Source: Chryseobacterium flavum (GTDB taxonomy: Bacteria > Bacteroidota > Bacteroidia > Flavobacteriales > Weeksellaceae). Taken from it: a stretch of 33,033 bases of DNA. The notes beneath the pieces are model-generated. The model had not been told where the DNA came from, did not search any database, and saw only the letters and a program-made list of their open reading frames with translations. Positions 25,831 through 33,033 of this stretch are shown here, one piece after another. The number at the start of each line of letters is the position of its first letter. Within the stretch, counting starts at the first letter, position 1. Where the stretch lies: assembly GCF_003385595.1 (NCBI RefSeq), contig NZ_QNUE01000030.1:1-33033 (forward strand), given 5' to 3'. Both the position numbers and the translations under genes were made by a program.

Positions 25831-26844
25831 ATGGAACCAATTATCAGCACATTGCAGCAACCTATTCAATCAGAATTTAATGCCTCTTCAACCGCCCGGG
25901 AAGTTATTAAAGGAATCGATCTTGCCGGAAAAACAGTGATCATTACCGGTGGTTATGCAGGAATCGGCCTTGAAACCACAAAAGCCCTTACTTCAGCCGG
26001 AGCCTATGTCATTATTCCTGCAAGAGATATTGAAAAGGCAGGAAAGAACCTTACAGGAATTAAAAACTTTGAACTTGAAAAAATGGACCTGATGGATCCG
26101 TCATCCATTGATGCTTTTGCAGAAAGATTTATCGCATCAGGCAGAATTCTGGATCTTCTCATTAATAATGCAGGAATCATGTGGGTACCGCTCCGCAGGG
26201 ACAGCAGAGGTTTTGAATCCCAACTGGTTACCAATTATCTTGGACAGTTCCATCTTACTGCAAAATTATGGCCTGCTCTGAAAAAGGCAAATGGAGCAAG
26301 AGTTATCAGTGTTTCTTCATATGGACATCAGATGGCTCCTTTTGATTTTGAAGACCCGAATTTCGAAAAAAGAGATTATGATACACTTTCAGGATACGGA
26401 CAATCCAAAACAGCCTGTAATTTATTTGCTGTAGCATTGGATAAAAGAGGAAAAGAATACAATATCAGGGCCTATTCTCTGCACCCCGGATCTGTATATG
26501 GTACTGATCTGGGCAGAGAAGAACCCATTGAGCTTTTTAAGCAGCTGGGAACGCATGATGAAAACGGAAATATCAAACCTGAAGTTCAGGCACGATTAAA
26601 AACTATTCAACAAGGTGCAGCTACGACAGTCTGGTGTGCTGTAAGTCCGCAGCTTAACGAAATCGGAGGGGTCTATTGTGAAAACTGTAATATTGCTGAA
26701 ACAGACAGGGGGCAAATTGAACACAAATTTGATGAACCAGAAACCATTCGCGGGGTACAGCCTTATTCGATCGACAAAAACAATGCTGAACATTTATGGA
26801 AATTAAGCGAAGAAATGCTGGGATTCCGATTTGATACCAAATAG
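25831..26844 (+). CDS. SDR family NAD(P)-dependent oxidoreductase
   Basis: The 337-residue protein is a Rossmann-fold short-chain dehydrogenase. It has the cofactor motif TGGYAGIG (39-46), NNAG (112-115), a catalytic Ser in VSVSSYG (162 or 163) and the YxxxK pair Tyr189/Lys193 in SGYGQSKTA. An N-terminal extension of about 33 residues precedes the first beta strand, and a C-terminal region of about 70 residues follows the core, a size like the retinol dehydrogenase/WW-domain oxidoreductase branch. The cofactor preference and substrate are not evident. An AraC-type regulator gene follows 40 bases after the stop on the same strand, with its own -7 box; the pairing suggests that the regulator controls this enzyme. 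Confidence 0.92.
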   Translation: MEPIISTLQQPIQSEFNASSTAREVIKGIDLAGKTVIITGGYAGIGLETTKALTSAGAYVIIPARDIEKAGKNLTGIKNFELEKMDLMDPSSIDAFAERFIASGRILDLLINNAGIMWVPLRRDSRGFESQLVTNYLGQFHLTAKLWPALKKANGARVISVSSYGHQMAPFDFEDPNFEKRDYDTLSGYGQSKTACNLFAVALDKRGKEYNIRAYSLHPGSVYGTDLGREEPIELFKQLGTHDENGNIKPEVQARLKTIQQGAATTVWCAVSPQLNEIGGVYCENCNIAETDRGQIEHKFDEPETIRGVQPYSIDKNNAEHLWKLSEEMLGFRFDTK

Positions 26845-26857
26845 CTGTTTTTTTAAA

Positions 26858-26865
26858 TACATTTG
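26858..26865 (+). promoter_or_regulatory. -7 box upstream of the AraC regulator gene
   Basis: TACATTTG matches TAnnTTTG exactly, with TTTG at 26830-26833 lying 24 bases upstream, slightly long for a -33 element. The box ends 19 bases before ATG 26885 and supports that start over the in-frame TTG at 26831, which lies inside the SDR gene's end. Confidence 0.5.
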
Positions 26866-26884
26866 TAATGAAAAACTTTTGACA

Positions 26885-27691
26885 ATGGATTTCCAGATAC
26901 AATACCTTACACCAGATATCAAGCTTTCCAGTTATGATGATAAGCTGTTCAAAACGGAAACAGTTTTTGAATATCATATGTTGGTATGGTTCATATCAGG
27001 AGAAACAAGAATCATTCAGGCGGATAAAACATATGGGTTCAAAGCAGGCGATATTTTCCTGATTCCGAGGAATCATCTTGCTACGATTATCAATTATCCG
27101 AAAGATGGGCTCCCGCATAAAGCAGTAGTAATGCATCTTACCACAGAACGCCTGAAAGATTTTTACAGTACTGTTGATGGACAAAGAAAAACAGGACATC
27201 GGGAAACCAGCATTCACCACTTCAGCAGTCATCCGCTCCTGAGCAGCTGTTTGGCCTCACTCATTCCTTATTTTGAAATGGAAGGAACTCTTCCTGAGAA
27301 TATTGCTCATTTAAAGATTACCGAAGCCATCAGTATTTTAAGGGAAATTGATCCGGATATAGATTGTGTACTTGCTGATTTCGATGAACCGGGAAAGGTG
27401 GACCTGATTAGCTTTATGGAAAAGAATTATATGTTCAATATGCCTTTGGAAAGGTTCGGGTATCTGACAGGAAGAAGCTTATCCACTTTCAATCGGGATT
27501 TCAGAAGGATTTTTCAAACAACTCCACAGCGATGGCTTACTCAGAAGCGTCTTGAACTGGCCTACTATCATTTGTCTGAAAAAAACAAAAAGCCTTCTGA
27601 TGTTTTTCTGGAAGTAGGTTTTGAAGATCTCTCCCATTTTTCACATGCTTTTAAAAAACAGTACGGTTTTGCACCTTCACTGGCACGATAA
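26885..27691 (+). CDS. AraC family transcriptional regulator
   Basis: From ATG 26885 the product has 268 residues. The N-terminal half (about 1-140) looks like a cupin-type sensor, with FKAGDIFLIPRNHLATI as the beta-barrel signature of AraC N-domains. The C-terminal third (about 175-268) is the double helix-turn-helix: MPLERFGYLTGRSLSTFNRDF for the first and PSDVFLEVGFEDLSHFSHAF then KKQYGFAPS for the second, the classic family ending. An upstream in-frame TTG at 26831 would overlap the SDR gene and lies before a -7 box, so I reject it. It is likely a regulator of the preceding SDR gene or of an oxidative or chemical stress response; the ligand is unknown. Confidence 0.92.
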   Translation: MDFQIQYLTPDIKLSSYDDKLFKTETVFEYHMLVWFISGETRIIQADKTYGFKAGDIFLIPRNHLATIINYPKDGLPHKAVVMHLTTERLKDFYSTVDGQRKTGHRETSIHHFSSHPLLSSCLASLIPYFEMEGTLPENIAHLKITEAISILREIDPDIDCVLADFDEPGKVDLISFMEKNYMFNMPLERFGYLTGRSLSTFNRDFRRIFQTTPQRWLTQKRLELAYYHLSEKNKKPSDVFLEVGFEDLSHFSHAFKKQYGFAPSLAR

Positions 27692-27695
27692 AATA

Positions 27696-27725
27696 AAAAG
27701 GTTGTAATGATGTATACAACCTTTT
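27696..27725. terminator. Hairpin between AraC gene and convergent membrane-protein gene
   Basis: AAAAGGTTGTA / TACAACCTTTT forms an 11-bp stem with an 8-base loop just after the AraC stop; the T-run is short on both strands. Confidence 0.6.
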
Positions 27726-27751
27726 ACTATTAATTAATTGAAGACAATTTT

Positions 27752-28183
27752 CTAGACAAACCATCCCGACCTGAAGTAGGCATATAATGCCGCAGAAATA
27801 AAAAAAACTATTACTGAACAGCTAAAAAAAAGCAACTTGAACAATGTCTTAAAGTAATAAAGCTCCAAAACATATAAAACAAAAAATACCAAAAATGAAA
27901 TACCAATTCCTATTAAAGAAGTCACCACTACGGTTTCCATATAATTTTGTGCAGGTAAAGGATCTTTAAAAACAAAAAAAAACAAAAATGCTGCGAATGT
28001 CAGCGCCACCGCACTTACTTTCTCTGTGAAATATCTGTATTTTTTTGATTCTTTCTTTTGAGGCTTTTCATCATAATTTAAGCTTTTCCTGTCAGAAGAA
28101 GTTGAACCTGACGGATCAGAGGAGCTAAACAACTTCATCGCATCCACAATGATATCAAATATTTCAAAAAAATTCCACGACAT
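27752..28183 (-). CDS. Small multi-span membrane protein of unknown function
   Basis: The 143-residue protein has a polar N-terminal part with a Ser-rich stretch (about 19-33, FSSSDPSGSTSSDRK) and a Lys/Glu-rich linker, then three hydrophobic segments (about 56-73, 84-107 and 113-136). There is no signal peptide or lipobox. No family is recognised. The opening MSWNFFEIFDIIVDAMKLF is amphipathic and may lie on the membrane. It begins 16 bases after the stop of the THUMP-domain methyltransferase gene and is probably cotranscribed with it, but the methyltransferase gives no clue to its role. Confidence 0.8.
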   Translation of the reverse strand: MSWNFFEIFDIIVDAMKLFSSSDPSGSTSSDRKSLNYDEKPQKKESKKYRYFTEKVSAVALTFAAFLFFFVFKDPLPAQNYMETVVVTSLIGIGISFLVFFVLYVLELYYFKTLFKLLFFSCSVIVFFISAALYAYFRSGWFV

Positions 28184-28199
28184 TTAATCTCAGAGTTTA

Positions 28200-29366
28200 T
28201 TAATTATTACCTTCCAGCTTATGTACCTTCTTCGTTCCTTCGTACATTTCGTACTGTAAAAATCTTGTTTCCAGCTTTCCGTTAAAAAGTTTGATCTTTC
28301 TTGAAGGACGTAAACCGATTTTCTTCACTGCTTCAAGATCGGAGGAGATCAGCCATGCCAGTGTATTGGGATAATTTGTTTTAAAAGTATCTCCGATTTT
28401 TTTGTAGAAATCATTATCATTGATGGAAATTCTCTCATCGTATGGAGGATTGAATACCATTAATAATGGGAAAAGCTCTTTTTTGGAATCAAAGAAATTC
28501 TGTTTTTTGATTTCAATAACATCTTCCATTTCTGCGGCTTCCACATTCATTCTTGCAGCATTCAGCATTCTTGCATCAATATCATACCCTACAATCTTTC
28601 CGTCAAACTGCTTTACTCTGTTGACTCTAAACTCTTTAATTTTCGAGAATAATTCCGCATCATAGTTTTTCCAGTTCTGAAATCCGAATCTCTTTCTGAA
28701 AATCTGGGCCGGAAGATCCATAGCAATCATTGCTGCTTCAATCAGTAGTGTTCCCGAACCGCACATCGGATCAAGGAAATTACCTTTTCCGTCCCAACCT
28801 GCAAGCTGCAGCATTCCGCTCGCCAGAACTTCGTTGATAGGCGCTTCTCCCTGCTCTCTTCTGTACCCTCTTTTAAATAAAGGATCACCAGAAGAATCCA
28901 TGGAAATCATCACCAGTTCTCTATCGATATGAAGATGGAATTTGATATCCGGATTCCTTGTTTCTACATTCGGACGTCTTTTGAATTTTTCCTGAAAATA
29001 ATCTACAATGGCGTCCTTCATTTTTAAGGTTACAAACTGAGAATGCTTGAACGTTTCAGAATTTACCGTTGCATCGATAGAGAAAGACTGATCCACATCC
29101 ATGAATTCATCCCATTCAAACCTGAACAGCCTGTCATAGAACTGATGCTGGTTAAATGCTTTAAACTGATGAATGGGCACCAGAATTTTTAAGGCAGTTC
29201 TTGCCGAATAATTAATTTTATAAAGAAAGCCCAGATCTCCTTCACAATTCACGGCTCTGTTTTTAATTTCAACTTTTCTTCCTCCTAGTTTTTTGATCTC
29301 TTCTGCAAGAATCTGTTCAAGCCCAAAAAATGTTTTTATCTGTATTTGTAGATTTTCCGTATCCAT
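28200..29366 (-). CDS. THUMP-domain 23S rRNA (guanine-N2)-methyltransferase, RlmL-like
   Basis: The 388-residue protein has an N-terminal ferredoxin-like plus THUMP RNA-binding region (about 1-160) and a Rossmann-fold methyltransferase domain (about 165-388). The SAM motif is DPMCGSGTLLIEAA (199-212) and the catalytic motif NPPYDER (306-312), the NPPY form used for exocyclic-amino methylation of guanine or adenine. Layout fits the N-terminal half of E. coli RlmL (m2G2445 of 23S rRNA), without the RlmK half fused there. The rRNA target is inferred from family. A 143-residue membrane protein gene follows 16 bases downstream. Minus-strand TAAATTTG at 29482-29489 matches the -7 box and may drive it with a leader of about 110 bases. 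Confidence 0.93.
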   Translation of the reverse strand: MDTENLQIQIKTFFGLEQILAEEIKKLGGRKVEIKNRAVNCEGDLGFLYKINYSARTALKILVPIHQFKAFNQHQFYDRLFRFEWDEFMDVDQSFSIDATVNSETFKHSQFVTLKMKDAIVDYFQEKFKRRPNVETRNPDIKFHLHIDRELVMISMDSSGDPLFKRGYRREQGEAPINEVLASGMLQLAGWDGKGNFLDPMCGSGTLLIEAAMIAMDLPAQIFRKRFGFQNWKNYDAELFSKIKEFRVNRVKQFDGKIVGYDIDARMLNAARMNVEAAEMEDVIEIKKQNFFDSKKELFPLLMVFNPPYDERISINDNDFYKKIGDTFKTNYPNTLAWLISSDLEAVKKIGLRPSRKIKLFNGKLETRFLQYEMYEGTKKVHKLEGNN

Positions 29367-29465
29367 AAGTAATAATTAAAAGTTTTAAAAGATTAATAAT
29401 TAAGAGATTAGCTATCCAATCTATTGATTAATTGAAATTTTCAATCTTTTAATGTTGTAAAATAC

Positions 29466-29499
29466 TTTGCTTTTAACCGCACAAATTTAGTTATTTTTG
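29466..29499 (+). promoter_or_regulatory. Promoter of the methyltransferase-ZIP operon, near-leaderless
   Basis: TTTG (29466-29469) is followed after 22 bases by TATTTTTG (29492-29499), an exact match to both Bacteroidota promoter elements. The -7 box ends only four bases before ATG 29504, so transcription should start at or within a base or two of the start codon. Confidence 0.65.
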
Positions 29500-29503
29500 C
29501 ATT

Positions 29504-30229
29504 ATGGAATGGTTTGAATCTTGGTTTGATACCCCTTATTATCATTTGCTTTATAGTAACAGAGATTATACAGAAGCAGAAAATTTTATTACAAAACTGA
29601 CTGCGGATCTTCAGCTTCCGCCTGGTTCCAAAATCATAGATCTCGCTTGTGGTAAGGGCAGACACTCTGTTTTCCTTAATAAACTGGGATATGATGTTCT
29701 CGGACTTGATCTTTCAAGACAGAGTATTGAATCCGATAAACAATTTGAAAATCAAACATTGATTTTTGATGTTCATGACATGAGAAATCCGATTGATGCA
29801 GACCCAATGGACGCTGTATTTAATTTATTTACAAGTTTTGGCTATTTCGATAATGAAAATGATGATAAAAAAGTCTTTCAATCAGTATATGATGTTTTGA
29901 AACCCGGAGGATATTTTGTCCTGGACTATCTGAACGAAGAATATGTAAGGAAAACGATGGTTCCTGAAACAGTGATTACCCGTGGAAATATTGCCTTTAA
30001 AATTCTGAAAAAGATAGAAGGAAGACATGTGATCAAAGATATTCAATTTGAAGCGGAGGGTAAACTATTTCATTTCTTTGAAAAAGTGAAGCTCCATACT
30101 TTGGAAGCCATCAATGCTTACGCTTCCGAATGTGGCTTTGAAAGAATGAAAATCTGGGGAGATTACCAGTTAAATGAATTCAATAGAGAGAGTTCACCAC
30201 GTTGTATCAATTTATTTAAGAAAAAATAA
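29504..30229 (+). CDS. Class I SAM-dependent methyltransferase
   Basis: The 241-residue protein is a Rossmann-fold methyltransferase with motif I IIDLACGKGRHSVFLNKLG (about 44-62), motif II GLDLS (about 67-71), and the post-core motif LKPGGYFVLDYL (about 131-142). The opening MEWFESWFDTPYYHLLYSNRD is typical of a widespread bacterial group whose substrate has not been settled. It is a cytosolic enzyme, possibly acting on a small molecule rather than on RNA, but the sequence does not decide this. Its TAA overlaps the next ATG by one base (TAATG at 30227-30231), so the ZIP transporter gene is translationally coupled to it. The promoter is nearly leaderless. Confidence 0.9.
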   Translation: MEWFESWFDTPYYHLLYSNRDYTEAENFITKLTADLQLPPGSKIIDLACGKGRHSVFLNKLGYDVLGLDLSRQSIESDKQFENQTLIFDVHDMRNPIDADPMDAVFNLFTSFGYFDNENDDKKVFQSVYDVLKPGGYFVLDYLNEEYVRKTMVPETVITRGNIAFKILKKIEGRHVIKDIQFEAEGKLFHFFEKVKLHTLEAINAYASECGFERMKIWGDYQLNEFNRESSPRCINLFKKK

Positions 30230-30945
30230 TGATCACAGTACTTTTACTGATTTTAAGTGTAATCACGGGAGTATTTCTGGGAAAACATTTTGGCAAAAAA
30301 GAAAAGCTGGCTAAAAATCTATTGATATTAAGTGCAGGTTTTTTAATTACCATTTGCCTTAATGAAGTTTTTCCACAGGTGTATACTTCTGCAGAAAGCA
30401 ATAATCTCGGTATATTCGTTATTATAGGAGTTCTTTTGCAAATGATTCTGGAAGCACTCACCAAAGGGTTTGAACATGGACACTTTCATCATCATAGTGA
30501 ACATAACATTCTTCCGGCAGCATTAATGGTAGGATTGTTTATCCATGCATTCATTGAAGGAATACCTCTCGCTAACGAGGAACATGAAATATCCCCATAT
30601 CTTTTAGGGATTGTATTTCATAATCTTCCAATTTCCTTTATTCTAGGAGCTTTCTTATTTAACAGAAAAGGAGAGTCCAAAAATACATCTTCATATCCTT
30701 CCTTGCTGATTGTTGCTCTTTTTGCACTTGCCTCTCCTATGGGTATGCTTTTAGGAAATTACTTTCATCCAAACCTTCAGCCTTATTTTCTGGCTATTGT
30801 AGGAGGAATTTTCCTTCATATTTCATCCGTAATTATTTTTGAAAGCAATAAGAACCATAATATTGACTGGACGAAAATAGGGCTGGTAGTATCAGGAGTT
30901 TCCCTTGCACTGATCATGCATCTTTTTCACCAGCATCCGCATTAA
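30229..30945 (+). CDS. ZIP family metal transporter
   Basis: The 238-residue inner-membrane protein has about seven or eight hydrophobic helices. A His-rich loop HGHFHHHSEHN (83-93) lies before helix 4, as in many ZIP proteins. Helix 4 has HAFIEGIPLA (His106, Glu110) and helix 5 has HNLPIS (His131, Asn132), which correspond to the metal-binding HNxxEG and HNIPEG motifs of GufA/ZupT-type members; here Asn of the first and Glu of the second are replaced by Ala and Ser. Zn2+ or Fe2+/Mn2+ import is inferred, with altered selectivity possible. The start ATG 30229 overlaps the stop of the methyltransferase gene by one base. The gene ends before a bidirectional hairpin. Confidence 0.92.
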   Translation: MITVLLLILSVITGVFLGKHFGKKEKLAKNLLILSAGFLITICLNEVFPQVYTSAESNNLGIFVIIGVLLQMILEALTKGFEHGHFHHHSEHNILPAALMVGLFIHAFIEGIPLANEEHEISPYLLGIVFHNLPISFILGAFLFNRKGESKNTSSYPSLLIVALFALASPMGMLLGNYFHPNLQPYFLAIVGGIFLHISSVIIFESNKNHNIDWTKIGLVVSGVSLALIMHLFHQHPH

Positions 30946-30973
30946 TTTTAAATATTCACATTAAATAAAAATA

Positions 30974-31000
30974 AAAAGCTTCGGGTATTCCGAAGCTTTT
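30974..31000. terminator. Bidirectional terminator between ZIP and barrel-protein genes
   Basis: AAAAGCTTCGG-GTATT-CCGAAGCTTTT is an 11-bp perfect stem with A- and T-rich ends that serves both convergent genes. Confidence 0.85.
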
Positions 31001-31024
31001 ATGATATTTATAATCTGTCTGACC

Positions 31025-32425
31025 TTAGAATTTCCATCCTAATGTCAGGAAGAAGTTATTTCTGCTGTTTTTCACGTCAGAGACCGCATATGCATCACTT
31101 GAAACAATATTGTTTGCCGAATAATAAGCTGAATCTACCTGATCCGAAAGTACACCTCTTAAGAAAGGATTACTGTATTTGGAAGTTACATTCTGATAAG
31201 AGGCATCAATGTAAAATGATTTGAAATCATATCCTATACCGAAAGACAACAAATTTCTGTCCCCCAAGATAAGATTATCATATGACTGATCTCCTGCTAC
31301 CCCTGCATTATTATAGCTGCTGATGGTAAGAGCATCCATCGGACTGGAAATATAAGAATAACCTCCTCTCAGTCTGAATTGCTGTACTCTATATTCAGCA
31401 CCTACCCTAACCTCGGATAAGTTTTTATAATTATCTTTAAAGAAGTCATTCAGTTCTCTTTCTGCCGGCCCGTATACTTTATAATCAGGCTTTGTAAGTC
31501 CTAAAGTATAATCAACATTCAATGAGAAATTTTTGCTGGCTACAAATGCAGCACTTACAGTAGCCTTAAGAGGCGTTGTAAGTTTCCTGTTCTCATAACC
31601 CTGACCATCTCCTGTATAAGCATCATTATAATAGTTATAATCCCTGTCAATCGTCCAGAAAGTAGGTGTTTCAAGAGCTGCTCCAATTCTGAAATTAGGA
31701 CTTAATTTTCCAATGACCCCAAGTGAAGCTGAAAAACCGGATGACCTTTCAGAAAATGGTGTATTTTGCTTGCTGAAATATTCCATGGAATTATTCTGAA
31801 GCGACTGGAAAGCTGCCGTATCAAACTGATCTATTGACGTACTCAGAAAGTTTAATCCCGCACCAACATAAAAATTGTGGTTATAATTTGCTCCTACTCC
31901 AAAACTCATCTTTGACAAATGTCCGTATCTGTTGTAGGCATGTCCGGCAAATTCAGAGCTTTTATCCACATCAAAATCATAGATCATATTACTATTCCCT
32001 GCTGACTCTACATAATTGTCAAGAGACTGGTTGGAGTAATTAATCCCGATGTTGATAAACTTCCAGGCAGTTTCTGTCATCAGTGGAAAGGCAATGATTC
32101 CTCCTACATTTCCTAGATCAGTTTTTGTTTTATTATAATCGATGGTGGAACCTGCCCACGTGCTGCTGTTTTTATTTCCCGCAACAGATAATGTTCCGGA
32201 AATTTCCCCAGATATAGCGACACCCAAACCGGCAGGGTTGGTAAGCAGAGAGTTGGCATCACCTCCCAATGCTCCGTTTGCCCCGGCCATAGCATTGAAT
32301 TTAGCGGATCCCATCATAGGAGTACCTGAATAAACATCTACAGTATTTCTTATTACAGAAACATCCTGAGCCTGCGCAAAAAATGCAGCAGAAATACTCA
32401 TTAATACTAAAGATTTTTTTAACAT
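31025..32425 (-). CDS. Outer-membrane beta-barrel protein, FadL/OmpP1/TodX-like
   Basis: The 466-residue protein has a signal peptide (MLKKSLVLMSISAAFFAQAQ) and a mature start followed by SAKFNAMAGANGALGGDANS and LLTNPAGLG (about 40-70), the hallmark of FadL-like barrels in Bacteroidota, in which the N-terminal segment plugs the pore. Alternating aromatic beta strands fill the rest, and the C-terminus ends FFLTLGWKF with the terminal Phe expected for barrel insertion. It probably carries hydrophobic compounds across the outer membrane. Databases sometimes call this group hemin receptor; no TonB box is present, so this is not a TonB-dependent receptor. It is cotranscribed with the Gly-rich protein gene, 30 bases upstream. 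Confidence 0.9.
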   Translation of the reverse strand: MLKKSLVLMSISAAFFAQAQDVSVIRNTVDVYSGTPMMGSAKFNAMAGANGALGGDANSLLTNPAGLGVAISGEISGTLSVAGNKNSSTWAGSTIDYNKTKTDLGNVGGIIAFPLMTETAWKFINIGINYSNQSLDNYVESAGNSNMIYDFDVDKSSEFAGHAYNRYGHLSKMSFGVGANYNHNFYVGAGLNFLSTSIDQFDTAAFQSLQNNSMEYFSKQNTPFSERSSGFSASLGVIGKLSPNFRIGAALETPTFWTIDRDYNYYNDAYTGDGQGYENRKLTTPLKATVSAAFVASKNFSLNVDYTLGLTKPDYKVYGPAERELNDFFKDNYKNLSEVRVGAEYRVQQFRLRGGYSYISSPMDALTISSYNNAGVAGDQSYDNLILGDRNLLSFGIGYDFKSFYIDASYQNVTSKYSNPFLRGVLSDQVDSAYYSANNIVSSDAYAVSDVKNSRNNFFLTLGWKF

Positions 32426-32455
32426 TATTTTTTTAAATAGTTATTAAGTTGAAAA

Positions 32456-33033
32456 TTATCTGAAGCCACCGCTACCTCCGGATCTCATACCGCCTCCGCC
32501 ACCAGAACCGCCTCTGAAGCCTCCACCTCCGGAATTAAAACCTCCGCCAGATCTGAAACCACCGGAATCATTGGATCTGAAACCCCCGTTATTATTATAT
32601 CTTGGCTGCTGATAATTATAATCTCTTGTCTGAGGGGCAGAATTACGGAATCCCCCTGAATTGCCTTGTCTGAAACCTCCGTTGGAGCTGCCTTGTCTGA
32701 AGCCTCCGTTAGAATTTCCCTGTCTGAAGCCTCCGGTAGAACTCCCCTGTCTGAAACCTCCATTATTATTATTTCTGAAGCCTCCCGTATTGTTATTTCT
32801 AAATCCTGAACCGGTATTGGCTGTATTTGTTCTGTAAATGGCGCTTCCTATGCTGGAGTTTCCGACAAATCCTCTTCCATCCGCACCACTTCTTCTGTAT
32901 GCAGGTCTGTAATAGCTACCCCAGTAGCCTCCATAGCCCCAGTATGGATATCCATAATATCCGCCCCAGAATGGATCATAATAGCTGCCCCAGTAAGGAG
33001 AATATCCCCAATACGGGCTTCCCCATCCAAAAG
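32456..33033 (-). CDS. Gly/Phe/Arg/Asn-rich low-complexity protein, C-terminal 192 residues (start outside window)
   Basis: Reading from the right edge, an open frame runs to TAA at 32456-32458 and lacks its start, so at least 192 residues are seen. The first 45 visible residues are made of W/Y/G/P units (YWGYS, FWGGYYGYPYWGYGGYWG). A middle part (about 46-75) includes GADGRGFVGNSSIGS. The last 115 residues are repeats of GGFR plus Q/N, G/S: GGFRQGSSN, GGFRQGNSN and similar nine-residue units, then GGFRS and a glycine-rich tail ending GGSGGFR. A composition like this resembles flavobacterial proteins labelled 'vitellogenin II' or 'prolyl-tRNA synthetase' by mistake. No enzyme domain is present. 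Whether it has a signal peptide is not visible. It is 30 bases upstream of the FadL-like gene on the same strand, so they are probably one operon. Confidence 0.78.
   Translation of the reverse strand, partial: FGWGSPYWGYSPYWGSYYDPFWGGYYGYPYWGYGGYWGSYYRPAYRRSGADGRGFVGNSSIGSAIYRTNTANTGSGFRNNNTGGFRNNNNGGFRQGSSTGGFRQGNSNGGFRQGSSNGGFRQGNSGGFRNSAPQTRDYNYQQPRYNNNGGFRSNDSGGFRSGGGFNSGGGGFRGGSGGGGGMRSGGSGGFR
32664..32771 (-). repeat. Four 27-bp tandem repeats encoding GGFRQGxSx
   Basis: Four in-frame copies of 27 bp lie at 32664-32690, 32691-32717, 32718-32744 and 32745-32771, each containing a near-identical CC(C/T)TGTCTGAA(A/G)CCTCC on the plus strand. Each unit encodes nine residues; the array continues in degenerate form on both sides. 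Confidence 0.8.

Noticed and set aside
26831..26884. Extended TTG start for the AraC regulator
   Set aside because: It overlaps the end of the SDR gene and precedes an exact -7 promoter box; ATG 26885 gives a normal N-terminus.
31025..32425. T9SS channel protein PorV
   Set aside because: The N-terminal NAMAGANGALGG / LLTNPAGLG pattern fits FadL-like proteins generally, but the sequence lacks the PorV-specific N-terminal region that I would expect and is longer.
32664..32771. Possible CRISPR array
   Set aside because: The units are 27 bp contiguous in-frame coding repeats with no spacers.
32485..33030. Two short minus-strand frames rich in E, V, S, D and in G, M, I, T, H within the Gly-rich gene
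   Set aside because: They are other frames of the tandem repeats. The frame ending at 32456 is open over the full 578 bases and gives GGFR repeats and the expected distance to the next gene.

Overview
This window reads as a chromosomal stretch from a flavobacterium, most likely the Chryseobacterium/Elizabethkingia group (Bacteroidota). The signs are: low-GC DNA with very AT-rich intergenic gaps; matches to the Bacteroidota promoter (TTTG about 20-22 bases before TAnnTTTG) instead of -35/-10 boxes; weak or absent Shine-Dalgarno sites; secreted proteins with type IX secretion (T9SS) C-terminal sorting domains; a secreted protein beginning QVGINTTTPNG after its signal peptide; and a DNA polymerase III alpha subunit carrying its own N-terminal exonuclease. 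There are no tRNA or rRNA genes, insertion sequences, CRISPR arrays or phage genes. The content is mostly conserved housekeeping plus lineage-specific surface proteins.

Layout. 1-6.4 kb: a membrane-anchored small protein and an acyl-CoA dehydrogenase (minus), diverging from a long-chain acyl-CoA synthetase and an unknown lipoprotein (plus); then the conserved pair of a coiled-coil 'zinc-ribbon' protein and a Nif3-like protein (minus). 6.4-12.2 kb: a secreted flavobacterial protein (minus), a voltage-gated-type potassium channel with a C-terminal zinc ribbon followed by a 52-residue membrane protein (plus), and a 1009-residue T9SS-secreted modular protein with duplicated FN3-GEVED modules (minus). 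12.2-16.9 kb: exonuclease-fused dnaE (minus). 17.1-22.6 kb: a T9SS-secreted subtilase, a fused E1 alpha/beta branched-chain-type 2-oxoacid dehydrogenase, and a bestrophin-family channel (all plus). 22.7-24.6 kb: an Lrp/AsnC regulator divergent from a Cys/Met-metabolism PLP enzyme. 24.6-27.7 kb: a membrane glycosyltransferase (minus), then an SDR oxidoreductase and an AraC regulator (plus). 27.7-30.9 kb: a membrane protein and a THUMP-domain RNA methyltransferase (minus), divergent from a methyltransferase-ZIP transporter pair that overlaps by one base (plus). 31.0-33.0 kb: a FadL-type outer-membrane barrel protein and, upstream of it, the C-terminal part of a Gly/Phe/Arg/Asn-rich repeat protein cut by the window edge (minus).

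How genes may work together: the acyl-CoA dehydrogenase, acyl-CoA synthetase and 2-oxoacid dehydrogenase fit fatty-acid and branched-chain amino-acid catabolism. The Lrp regulator probably controls the adjacent PLP enzyme, and the AraC regulator the adjacent SDR. Nearly every convergent junction is closed by a clear bidirectional hairpin.

I do not see an unambiguous new multi-gene system. The items most worth a second look are the dnaE fusion with a visibly dead PHP site, the zinc-ribbon protein that has lost every cysteine, the near-leaderless promoters, the Gly-rich repeat protein next to the barrel gene, the channel with its tiny membrane neighbour, and the lipoprotein with a C-PH-CxxC pattern.
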